A stretch of 64,000 nucleotides of DNA, from positions 21,634,224-21,698,223 of the forward strand of contig OZ007582.1 in assembly GCA_963931925.1 (NCBI GenBank). Reading direction: 5' to 3'. Below, piece by piece: positions 25,701 through 37,700 of the stretch (its first letter is position 1; the number at the start of each line of letters is the position of its first letter). The position numbers and the translations under genes were made by a program. Below the pieces are notes generated by a model. It ran no database searches. It had not been told where the DNA came from and saw only the letters and a list, made by a program, of their open reading frames with translations. The stretch is from Onchidella celtica. Lineage: Eukaryota; Mollusca; Gastropoda; Systellommatophora; Onchidiidae.

Positions 25701-28700
25701 AGGGGGTGTCATCATCCGTAGGTGTATGTGTGGAGGGGGTGTCATCATCCGTAGATGTATCTGTGGCCAGATTTGTTGTGCCATCCGTAGATGTATATTT
25801 GGCTAGAGTTTTTGTGTTATCCGTAGATTTATCTGTGGCTATAGTAGTTTTGCCACCAGTAGATCTATATGTGGCCAGGATTGTTGTGTCACCAGTAGAT
25901 TTACTTGTTGCCAGGGTTGTTCTGTCATCCGTAGATGTATCTGTGGCCAGATTTGTTGTGGCATCCGTAGATGTATATTTGGCTAGAGTTTTTGTCTCAT
26001 CCGTAGATTTATCTGTGGCTATAGTAGTTTTGCCACCAGTAGATCTATATGTGGCCAGGATTGTTGTGTCACCACTAGATTTACTTGTTGCCAGGGTTGT
26101 TCTGTCATCCGTAGATGTATCTGTGGCCAGATTTGTTGTGGCATCCGTAGATGTATATTTGGCTAGAGTTTTTGTCTCATCCGTAGATTTATCTGTGGCT
26201 ATAGTAGTTTTGCCACCAGTAGATCTATATGTGGCCAGGATTGTTGTGTCACCAGTAGATTTACTTGTTGCCAGGGTTGTTCTGTCATCCGTTGATGTAT
26301 CTGTGGCCAGAGTTGTTCTGTCATCCGTAGATGTATCTGTGGCCATGGTTTTTGTATCATCCGTAGGTGTATCTGTGGACATGACGGTTTTTTCAACTCT
26401 TGACCTATCCGTTGCCGGGGCTGTTGTTTCATCTGTAGATGTGTCTGTGGCAATGGTTATTGTTTTATCTGTAGATGCATCTTTAGATGTATCTGTACTC
26501 ATGGTTGTCCTTTCTTTTGTAGATATATCTGTGGAGGGGCTTATTCTTTCATCATCTATAGATATATGTGTGGCCAGAGTTCTTGTTTCAAATGTAGAGG
26601 TATCTGTGGCCGGAGTTGTTGTGTCATAGGTGGATGTATCTTTAGCGAGAATTGTTGTGTCATCCCTAGATATTTCTGTGGCCGGACTTGTTGTGCCATT
26701 CGCATTTGTATTTGTTGCCAGTGTTGTTGTTTCATCCGTAGATGTAGCTGTGGCTAGAGTTTTTGTTTCATATTGAGATGTATCTGTGGCTAGAGTTGCT
26801 AAGTCTACCGTAGATGTTTCTGTGGCCAGAGTTGTGTCATTTGTAGGTGTATCGGTGGCCAGGGTCGTTGTGTCATCCGTAGATATATCTGTGGAGAGAG
26901 TTGTTATTTCATTTGCAGATGTATCTGTGGCCATGGTTGTTTCGCTCTCCATAGATGTAGCTTTGGCCAGACTTGCTGTTTCATCTGTAGATGTATCTCT
27001 GGCTAGAGTTGCTGTGCCATCGGTAGATGTGTACTTTACGAGAATTTTTATGTCGTCCGTAGATGTATCTGTGGGCAGAGTTGTTGGGCCATCCGTAGAT
27101 GTAATTGTGGCAAGAGTTGTTGTGTCATCGGTAAATGTATCTTTGACCAGAGTTGTTGTGTGATCCGTAGGTGTATCTTTCGCCAGGGTTGTTGTGTCAT
27201 CCTTAAATGTATCTGTGGCCAGGGTTGTTGTTTCATCCGTTGATGTCACTGTTTCCAGATTTGTTGTTTCATCCGTAGATGTATCTGTGGTCAGAGTTGT
27301 TGTTTCATTTGTAGATGTATCGGTGGCCAGGGTCGTTGTGTCATCCGTAGATGTATCTGTGGCCAAAGTTGTTATTTCATTCGTATGTGTATCTGTGGCC
27401 ATAGTTGTTGCGTTCTCCGTAGATGTAGCTTTGGCCAGAACTGTTGTTTCATCTGTAGATGTATCTCTGGCCAGAATTCTTGTTTCATCCGTAGATGTAT
27501 CTTTGGCAAGAGTGGTTGTGCCATCTGTAAATGTTTTTGTGGCTAGAGTTGTTGTGTCATCTTTAGATGTATCTGTGGCCACACTTTTTGTTTCAATTGT
27601 AGATGTATCTGTGGCCAGAATTGTTGTGTCATCTGTAGATGTATCTGTTTCCAGACTTGTTGTGTCACCAGTAGATGTATCTGTGGATAGAGTTGCTGTG
27701 TCGACCGTAGATTTTTCTGTGGTCAGAGTTGTTGTGTCATCCGTAGATGTTTTTGTGCCCAGAGTTCTTGTTTCATCTGTAGATGTTTCTGTGGCTAGAG
27801 TTGTTGTCTCATCCGTAGATTTATCTGTGGCCAGAGTTGTTGTGTCGTCTGGAGATGTATCTGTGTGAAGACTAGTTTTTTCACCCGTAGATGTATCTGT
27901 GGCCATGATTGTTGTGTCATCCGTTGATGTATCTGTGGCCAGAGTTGTTGTGTCATCTGTAGATGTATCTGTGGCCAGAATTCTTGTGTCATCCGTTGAT
28001 GTATCTGTGGCCATGATTGTTGTTTCATCCGTTGATGTATCTGTGGCCAGAGTTCTTGTGTCATCTGTAGATGTATCTGTGGCCAGAGTTCTTGTGTCAT
28101 ACGTAGATATATCTGTGGCCAGAGTTGTTGTCTCAACTGCAGATGTATATTTGGCCAGAGTTCTTGTGCCATCCGTTGATGTATCTGTGGCCAGAGTGGT
28201 TGTGTCATCTGTAGATGTATCTGTGGCCAGGCTTGTTGTGTCATCTGTAGATTTATCTGTGGCCAGGCTTTTTGTGTCATCTGTAGATGTATCTGTGGCC
28301 AGAGTTGTTGTGTCATCTGTAGATGTATCTGTTGCCAGAGTTGTTATGTCATCTGTAGATGTATCCGTGGCCAGAGTTGTTGTGTCATCTGTAGATGTAT
28401 CTGTGGCCAGAGCTGTTGTGTCATCTGTAGATGTATCTGTGGCCATGCTTGTTGTGTCATCTGTAGATGTATTTGTGGCCAGAGTTGTTGTGTCATCTGT
28501 AGATGTATCCTTGGCCAGAGTTGTTGTGTCATTTGTAGATGTATCTGTGGACAGTCTTGTTGTGTCATCTGTAGATGTATCTGTGGCCAGAGTTTTTGTG
28601 TCATCTGTAGATGTATCTGTGGCCAGAGTTGTTGTGTCATCTGTTGATGTATCTGTGGCCAGAGTTGTTGTGTCATCTGTAGATGTATCTGTGGCCAGAG

Positions 28701-31700
28701 TTTTTGTGTCATCTCTAGATATATCTGTGGCCAGCGTTGTTGTGCCATCTGTAGATGTATCTGTGGCCAGCGTTGTTGTGTCATCTGTAGATGTATCTGT
28801 GGCCAGAGTTGTTGTGTCATCTGTAGATATATCTGTGGCCAGAGTTGTTGTGTCATCTGTAAATGTATCTGTGGCCAGTGTTGTTGTGTCATCTGTAGAT
28901 GTATCTGTGGCCAGGCTTGTTGTGTCATCTGTAGATGTATCTGTGGCCAGAGTTGTTGTGTCATCTGTAGATGTATCTGTGGCCAGAGTTGTTGTGTCAT
29001 CTGTAGATGTATCTGTGGCCAGAGTTGTTGTGTCATCTCTAGATGTATCTGTGGCCAGAGTTGTTGTGTCATCTGTAGATATATCTGTGGCCAGAGTTGT
29101 TGTTTCATTTGTAGATGTATCTGTGGCCAGATTTGTTGTGTCATCTGTAGATGTATCTGTGGCCAGAGTTGTTGTGTCGTCTGTAGATGTATCTGTGGCC
29201 AGAGTTTTTGTGTCATCTGTAGATGTATCTGTGGCCAGAGTTGTTTTGTCATCTGTAAATGTATCTGTGGCCAGAGTTGTTGTGTCATCTGTAGATGTAT
29301 CTGTGGCCAGAGTTGTTGTGTCATCTGTAGATGTATCTGTGGCCAGAGTTGTTGTGTCATCTGTAGATGTATCTGTGGTCAGAGTCGTTGTGTCATATGT
29401 AGATTTATCTGTGGCCAGGCTTGTGGTGTCATCTGTAGATGTATCTGTGGACAGATTTGTTGTGTCATCTGTTGATGTATCTGTGGCCAGAGTTCTTGTG
29501 TCATCCGTAAGTGTCTCTGTGGCCAGGCTTGTTGTGTCATCAGTAGATGTCTCTGTTGCCAGATTTCTTGTTTCATCCGTAGATGTATTGGTGGCTAGAT
29601 TTGCTGTGTCAACCGTTGATTTTTCTGTGGCCAGGGTTGTTGTGACATACGTAGATGTCTCTTTTGCCAGATTTGCTGTTTCATGAGTAGATGTATCTGT
29701 TGCTAAAGTTGCTGAGCCAACCGTAGATTTTTTTGTGGCCAGTCTTGTTATATCATCTGTAGATGTATCTGTTGCCAGATCCGTTCTGTCATTCGCAGAT
29801 GTATCTGTGGCCAGAGTTGTTGTTTTGTTCATAGATGTATCTGTGGCCATGGTTGTTGTTTCATCTGTAGATGTATCTGTTGCCAGGTCCGTTCTGTCAT
29901 TCGCAGATGTATCTGTGGCCAGAGTTGTTGTTTCATCTGTAGTTGTTTCTGTGGGTCGACCTGTTGTGTCATCCGTAGATGTATCTGTCTCTAGAATTGT
30001 TGTGTCATCGGTAGATGTATCTGTGGCCAGAGTTTTTGGATCATCCGTAAGTGTATCTGTCGCCAGAGTTGTTGTGTCGTCCTTAAATGTATCAGTGGCC
30101 AGGGTGGTTGTGTCATCCGTAGATGTCACTGTTGCCAGATTTGTTGTTTCATCCGTAGATGTATCTGTGGCTAGAGTTTTTGATTCATCTGTAGATGTAT
30201 CTGTGGGTAGATTTGCTGTGTCAACCGTAGACGTTTCTGTGGTCAGAGTTGTTGGGTCATTTGTAGATGCATCGGTGGCCAGGGTCGTTGTGTCATCCGT
30301 AGATATATCTGTGGCCAAAGTTGTTATTTCATTCGTAGATATATCTGTGGCCAAAGTTGTTATTTTGTTCGTAGATGTATCTGTGGCCATAGTTGTTGCG
30401 TTCTCCGTAGATGCAGCTTCGGCCAGACTTGTTATTACATCTGTAGATGTATCTCTGGCCAGAATTGTTGTTTCATATGTAAATGGATCTCTGGCTAGAC
30501 TTTTTGTGTCTTCCGTAGATGTATCAGTTGCCAGAGTTGTTGTGTCATCCGTAGATGTATGTGTGGCAAGAGTCGTTGTGCCATCCGTAAATGTTTTTGT
30601 GGCCACATTTGTTGTGTCATCTGTAGATGTTTCTATGGCTAGAATTGTTGTGTCATCCGTAGATGTATCTGTGACCACAGTTGTTGTGTCAATTGTAGAT
30701 GTATCTGTGTCCAGACTTGTTGTGTCACCAGTAGATGTATCTGTGACCAGAGTTGCTGTGTCAACCGTAGATTTTTCTGTGGTCAGAGTTGTTGTGTTTT
30801 CCGTAGATGTTTTTGTGGCTAGAGTTCTTGTTTCATCTGTAGATGTTTCTGTGGCTACAGTTGTTTTGTCATCCGTAGATGTATCTGAGGCCGTGATTGT
30901 TGTGTCATCCGTAGATGTATCTGTAGCAAGAGGTTTTGTGTCATACGTAGATTTATCTCTGGCCAAAGTTTTTGTTTCATATGTAGAAGTATCCGTGGAA
31001 CGGGTTATTGTTTCATCTGCAGATGTAACTCTGGCCGTGATTGTTGTTTCATCTGTAGATGTATCGGTGGCTAGTGTTATTTTTTCATCTTTAGATGTAT
31101 TGGTGGTCATTATTGTTGTTTTATCTGTGAATGGATCTGTGGCCAGCCCTGTGGTTTCATCTTTAGATGTATCTGTGGCCAGGGTTGTGGTTTTAACTCT
31201 GGATGTATCTGTGGCTAGGGTTTTTCTGTCATTAGTTCTTGTAGCTGTGGCGAGGGATGTTGTTTTATCTGTGGATATATCTATGGCCAAGGTAGTTTTT
31301 TCATCTGTTGATCTATCCGTTTCCAGGGTTATTGTTTCATCTGTTGATGTGTCACTGACCATGGTTCTTGTTTCATCTTTAAATGTATCTGTGGTCAGGG
31401 TTGTGGTTTCTTTTGTAGATATATCTTTTCTCAGCGTTGTTGTGTCATCATCCATAGGTGTATATGTGGCCATAGCTGTTCTTTCAAAAGTAGATGTATC
31501 CATGGAAAGAGTTGTTGTTTCATCAGTAGATGTATCTTTGTCCGGGCTTATGGTTCCATCTGTAGATGTATCTGTGACCAGGATTCTTGTTTGTAGTGTA
31601 GCTGTATCCGAGTCTGCTGCTGTTGGTTCGTCTGCATGTGTATCTGTGGCCAGAGTTATTGTGCCATCCGTAGATCTTTTTGTGGCCAGCGTTCTTGTTT

Positions 31701-34700
31701 CATCTGTAGATGTTTCTATGGCTAAACTTGTTGTGTCATCCCTAGGTGAATGTGTCGCCAGAATTGTTGTGTCATCCCTAGATTTATCTGTGGCCAGAGT
31801 TATTGTGTTATCCGTAGATGTATCTGTGGCCAGAGTGGTTGTGTCATCCGTAGATGTATCTTTGCCCAGAGTTCTTGTGTCATCCGTAGATGTATCTGTG
31901 GCCAGAGTTGTTGTGTCATCCGTAGATGTATCTGTGACCAGTGTTGTTATGTCATCCGTAGATGTATCTGTGACCAGTGTTGTTATGTCATCCGTAGATG
32001 TATCTGTGGCCAGAGTTGTTATGTCATCCGTAGATGTATCTGTGGCCAGAGTTGTTGTGTCATCCGTAGATGTATTTGCTGCCAGAGTTATTGTGACATC
32101 CGTAGATGTATCTGTGGCTAGAGTTGTTGTGTCATCCGAAAATGTATCTCTGATCAGACTTGTTGTGTCATCTGTAGATTTATCTGTGGCCAAATTTGAT
32201 GTGTCATCCGTTGATGTATCTGTGGCCAGAGTTGATGTGTCATCAGCAGATGTATCAATGGCCATGGTGGTTTTTTCTTCTCTTGACTTATCCGTTGTCG
32301 GAGTTGTTGTTTCATCTGTAGGTGTGTAAGTGACAATGGTTATTGTTTCATCTGTAGATGCATCTAGCAAAAGCGTTGTTGTTTCATCTTTAACTGTATC
32401 TGTGCTCAGGCTGGTCCTTTCTTTTATTGGTATATCTGTGGAAATGGTTGTTCTGTCGTCATCCGTAGATTTATCGGTGGCCATGGTTGTTGTTTTATCT
32501 GAAAATGTATCTTTGTCCAGGCTTGTGATTTCATCTGTATTTGTATCTGTGACCAGGATTGTTGTTTGTATTGTAGCTGTATCCGTGTCTACTGCTGTTG
32601 GTTCGTCTGCGTGTGTATCTGTGGCCACAGTGGTTGTGTCATCCGTAGATGTAGCTGTGGCCAGAATTTTTGTTTGTAGTGTAGCTGTATCCGTGTCTAC
32701 TGCTGTTGGTTCGTCTGCATGTGTATCTGAGGCCACAGTGGTTGTGTCATCTGTAGATGTATCTGTGGCCAGAATTGTTGTTTGTAGTGTAGCTGTATCC
32801 GTGTCTACTGCTGTTGGTTCGTCTGCGTGTGTATCTGTGGCCACAGTGGTTGTGTCATCCGTAGATGTAGCTGTGGCCAGAATTGTTGTTTGTAGTGTAG
32901 CTGTATCCGTGTCTACTACTGTTGGTCCGTCTGCATGTGTATCTGTGGCCACAGTGGTTGTGTCATCTGTAGATGTATCTGTGGCCAGAATTGTTGTTTG
33001 TAGTGTAGCTGTATCCGTGTCTACTGCTGTTGGTTCGCCTGCATGTGTATCTGTGGCCATAGTGGTTGTGTCATCCGTAGATGTAGCTGTGGCCAGAATT
33101 GTTGTTTGTAGTGTAGCTGTATCCGTGTCTACTGCTGTTGGTTCGTCTGCATGTGTATCTGTGGCCATAGTGGTTGTGTCATCCGTAGATGTAGCTGTGG
33201 CCAAAATTGTTGTTTGTAGTGTAGCTGTATCCGTGTCTACTGCTGTTGGTTCGTCTGCATGTGTATCTGTGGCCATAGTGGTTGTGTCATCCGTAGAAGT
33301 AGCTGTGGCCAGAATTGTTTTGCCATCCGTAGATATATCTGTGACCATGGTTGTTTTATCATCCGTAGATGTATCTGTGGCCAGAGATCTTGTGCCGTCC
33401 GTAGTTGTATCTTTGGCCAGAGTTGGTATATCATTCATAGGTATATCTGTAGCCAGAATTGTTGTGTCATCGGTATATGTATTCGCTGCCTGAGTTGTTG
33501 TGTCATCCGTAGATGTGTCTGTGGCCAGGGTATATTTTTCATCTCTGCACCTATCAATTGCCGGGGTTGTTGTTACATCTGTAGATGTTTCAGTGGCCAT
33601 GGTTGTTGCTCTGTCGTCATCCGTAGATGTATCTGTGGTCAGCGTTCTTCTGTCATTCGTAGATGTATCTGTGGCCAAAGTTGTTCTGTCTTCCGTAGAT
33701 GTATCTGTGGCTACAGTTGTTGTGTCATCCGTAGATGTATCTGTGGCCAGAGTTGTTGTGTCATCCGTTGATGTATCTGTGACCAGTGTTGTTATGTCAT
33801 CCGTAGATGTATCTGTGACCAGAGTTGTTATGTCATCCGTAGATGTAACTTGGGCCAGAGTTGTTGTGTCATCCGTAAATGTATCTATGGCCAGAGTTGT
33901 TGTGTCATCCGTAGATGTATTTGCTGCCAGAGTTATTGTGACATCCGTAGATGTATCTGTGGCTAGAGTTGTTGTGTCATCCGAAAATGTATCTCTGATC
34001 AGACTTGTTGTGTCATCTGTAGATTTATCTGTGGCCAAATTTGATGTGTCATCCGTTGATGTATCTGTGGCCAGAGTTGATGTGTCATCAGCAGATGTAT
34101 CAATGGCCATGGTGGTTTTTTCTTCTCTTGACTTAACCGTTGTCGGAGTTGTTGTTTCATCTGTAGGTGTGTAATTTACAATGGTTATTGTTTCATCTGT
34201 AGATGCATCTAGCAAAAGCGTTGTTGTTTCATCTTTAACTGTATCTGTACTCAGGCTGGTCCTTTCTTTTATTGATATATCTGTGGAAATGGTTGTTCTG
34301 TCGTCATCCGTAGATTTATCGGTGGCCATGGTTGTTGTTTTATCTGAAAATGTATCTTTGTCCAGGCTTGTGATTTCATCTGTATTTGTATCTGTGACCA
34401 GGATTGTTGTTTGTATTGTAGCTGTATCCGTGTCTACTGCTGTTGGTTCGTCTGCATGTGTATCTGTGGCCACAGTGGTTGTGTCATCCGTAGATGTATC
34501 TGTGGCCATAATTGTTGTTTGTAGTGTAGCTGTATCCGTGTCTACTGCTGTTGGTTCGTCTGCGTGTGTATCTGTGGCCACAGTGGTTGTGTCATCCGTA
34601 GATGTAGCTGTTGCCAGAATTTTTGTTTGTAGTGTAGCTGTATCCGTGTCTACTGCTGTTGGTTCGTCTGCATGTGTATCTGAGGCCACAGTGGTTGTGT

Positions 34701-37700
34701 CATCTGTAGATGTATCTGTGGCCAGAATTGTTGTTTGTAGTGTAGCTGTATCCGTGTCTACTGCTGTTGGTTCGTCTGCGTGTGTATCTGTGGCCACAGT
34801 GGTTGTGTCATCCGTAGATGTAGCTGTGGCCAGAATTGTTGTTTGTAGTGTAGCTGTATCCGTGTCTACTATTGTTGGTCCGTCTGCATGTGTATCTGTG
34901 GCCACAGTGGTTGTGTCATCTATACATGTATCTGTGGCCAGAATTGTTGTTTCTAGTGTAGCTGTATCCGTGTCTACTGCTGTTGGTTCGTCTGCGTGTG
35001 TATCTGTGGCCACAGTGGTTGTGTCATCCGTAGATGTAGCTGTGGCCAGAATTGTTGTTTGTAGTGTAGCTGTATCCGTGTCTACTGCTGTTGGTTCGTC
35101 TGCATGTGTATCTGTGGCCACAGTGGTTGTGTCATCTGTAGATGTATCTGTGGCCAGAATTGTTGTTTGTACTGTCGCTGTATCCGTGTCTACTGCTGTT
35201 GGTTCGTCTGCATGTGTATCTGTGGCCACAGTGGTTGTGTCATCTGTAGATGTATCTGTGGCCAGAATTGTTGTTTGTACTGTCGCTGTATCCGTGTCTA
35301 CTGCTGTTGGTTCGTCTGCGTGTGTATCTGTGGCCACAGTGGTTGTGTCATCCGTAGATGTAGCTGTGGCCAGAATTGTTGTTTGTAGTGTAGCTGTATC
35401 CGTGTCTACTACTGTTGGTCCGTCTGCATGTGTATCTGTGGCCACAGTGGTTGTGTCATCCGTAGATGTATCTGTGGCCAGAATTGTTGTTTGTAGTGTA
35501 GCTGTATCCGTGTCTACTGCTGTTGGTTCGTCTGCATGTGTATCTGTGGCCATAGTGGTTGTGTCATCCTTAGAAGTAGCTGTGGCCAGAATTGTTGTGC
35601 CATCCGTAGATATATCTGTGGCCATGGTTTTTTTATCATCCGTAGTTGTATCTTTGGCCAGAGTTGGTATATCATTCATAGGTATATCTGTAGCCAGAGT
35701 TGTTGTGTCATCGGTAGATGTATTCGCTGCCAGAGTTGTTGTGTCATCCGTAGATGTGTCTGTTGCCAGGGTATATTTTTCATCTCTGCACCTATCAATT
35801 GTCGGGGTTGTTGTTACATCTGTAGATGTTTCAGTGGCCATGGTTGTTGCTCTGTCGTCATCCATAGATGTATCTGTGGTCAGCGTTCTTCTGTCATTCG
35901 TAGATGTATCTGTGGCCAAAGTTGTTCTGTCGTCCGTAGATGTATCTGTGGCTACAGTTGTTGTGTCATCCGTAGATGTATCTGTGGCCAGAGTTGTTGT
36001 GTCATCCGTAGATGTATCTGTGACCAGTGTTGTTATGTCATCCGTAGATGTATCTGTGACCAGAGTTGTTATGTCATCCGTAGAGGTATCTGTGGCCAGA
36101 GTTGTTGTGTCATCCGTAAATGTATCTATGGCCAGAGTTGTTGTGTCATCCGTAGATGTATTTGCTGCCAGAGTTATTGTGACATCCGTAGATTTATCTG
36201 TGGCTAGAGTTGTTGTGTCATCCGAAAATGTATCTCTGATCAGACTTGTTGTGTCATCTGTAGATTTATCTGTGGCCAAATTTGATGTGTCATCCGTTGA
36301 TGTATCTGTGGCCAGAGTTGATGTGTCATCAGCAGATGTATCAATGGCCATGGTGGTTTTTTCTTCTCTTGACTTATCCGTTGTCGGAGTTGTTGTTTCA
36401 TCTGTAGGTGTGTAAGTGACAATGGTTATTGTTTCATCTGTAGATGCATCTAGCAAAAGCGTTGTTGTTTCATCTTTAACTGTATCTGTGCTCAGGCTGG
36501 TCCTTTCTTTTATTGGTATATCTGTGGAAATGGTTGTTCTGTCGTCATCCGTAGATTTATCGGTCGCCATGGTTGTTGTTTTATCTGAAAATGTATCTTT
36601 GTCCAGGCTTGTGATTTCATCTGTATTTGTATCTGTGACCAGGATTGTTGTTTGTATTGTAGCTGTATCCGTGTCTACTGCTGTTGGTTCGTCTGCGTGT
36701 GTATCTGTGGGAACAGTGGTTGTCTCATCCGTAGATGTAGCTGTGGCCAGAATTTTTGTTTGTAGTGTAGCTGTATCCGTGTCTACTGCTGTTGGTTCGT
36801 CTGCATGTGTATCTGAGGCCACAGTGGTTGTGTCATCCGTAGATGTATCTGTGGCCAGAATTGTTGTTTGTAGTGTAGCTGTATCCGTGTCTACTGCTGT
36901 TGGTTCGTCTGCGTGTGTATCTGTGGCCACAGTGGTTGTGTCATCCGTAGATGTAGCTGTGGCCAGAATTGTTGTTTGTAGTGTAGCTGTATCCGTGTCT
37001 ACTACTGTTGGTCCGTCTGCATGTGTATCTGTGGCCATAGTGGTTGTGTCATCCGTAGATGTATCTGTGGCCAGAATTGTTGTTTGTAGTGTAGCTGTAT
37101 CCGTGTCTACTGCTGTTGGTTCGCCTGCATGTGTATCTGTGGCCACAGTGGTTGTGTCATCCGTAGATGTAGCTGTGGCCAGAATTGTTGTTTGTAGTGT
37201 AGCTGTATCCGTGTCTACTGCTGTTGGTTCGTCTGCATGTGTATCTGTGGCCATAGTGGTTGTGTCATCCGTAGAAGTAGCTGTGGCCAGAATTGTTTTG
37301 CCATCCGTAGATATATCTGTGACCATGGTTGTTTTATCATCCGTAGATATATCTGTGGCCAGAGATCTTGTGCCGTCCGTAGTTGTATCTTTGGCCAGAG
37401 TTGGTATATCATTCATAGGTATATCTGTAGCCAGAATTGTTGTGTCATCGGTATATGTATTCGCTGCCTGAGTTGTTGTGTCATCCGTAGATGTGTCTGT
37501 GGCCAGGGTATATTTATCATCTCTGCACCTATCAATTGCCGAGGTTGTTGTTACATCTGTAGATGTTTCAGTGGCCATGGTTGTTGCTCTGTCGTCATCC
37601 GTAGATGTATCTGTGGTCAGCGTTCTTCTGTCATTCGTAGACGTATCTGTGGCCAAAGTTGTTCTGTCTTCCGTAGATGTATCTGTGGCCAGAATTGTTG

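Noticed and set aside
24903..25758. CRISPR-like regular array
   Set aside because: Repeats are directly contiguous with no unique spacers and lie in frame within an animal coding exon.
24831..25806. Alternative minus- and plus-strand frames over the 33-bp array (HLRMMTPPP and [11 protein letters not shown] repeats)
   Set aside because: Open only because the period is a multiple of three. The main frame runs through without a break.
29735..32329. 864-codon plus-strand open frame (and similar ones at 24161, 27899, 32330, 34181 and 36416)
   Set aside because: Antisense shadow of the in-frame repeat. These frames are cut by stops many times across the exon while the sense frame never is.
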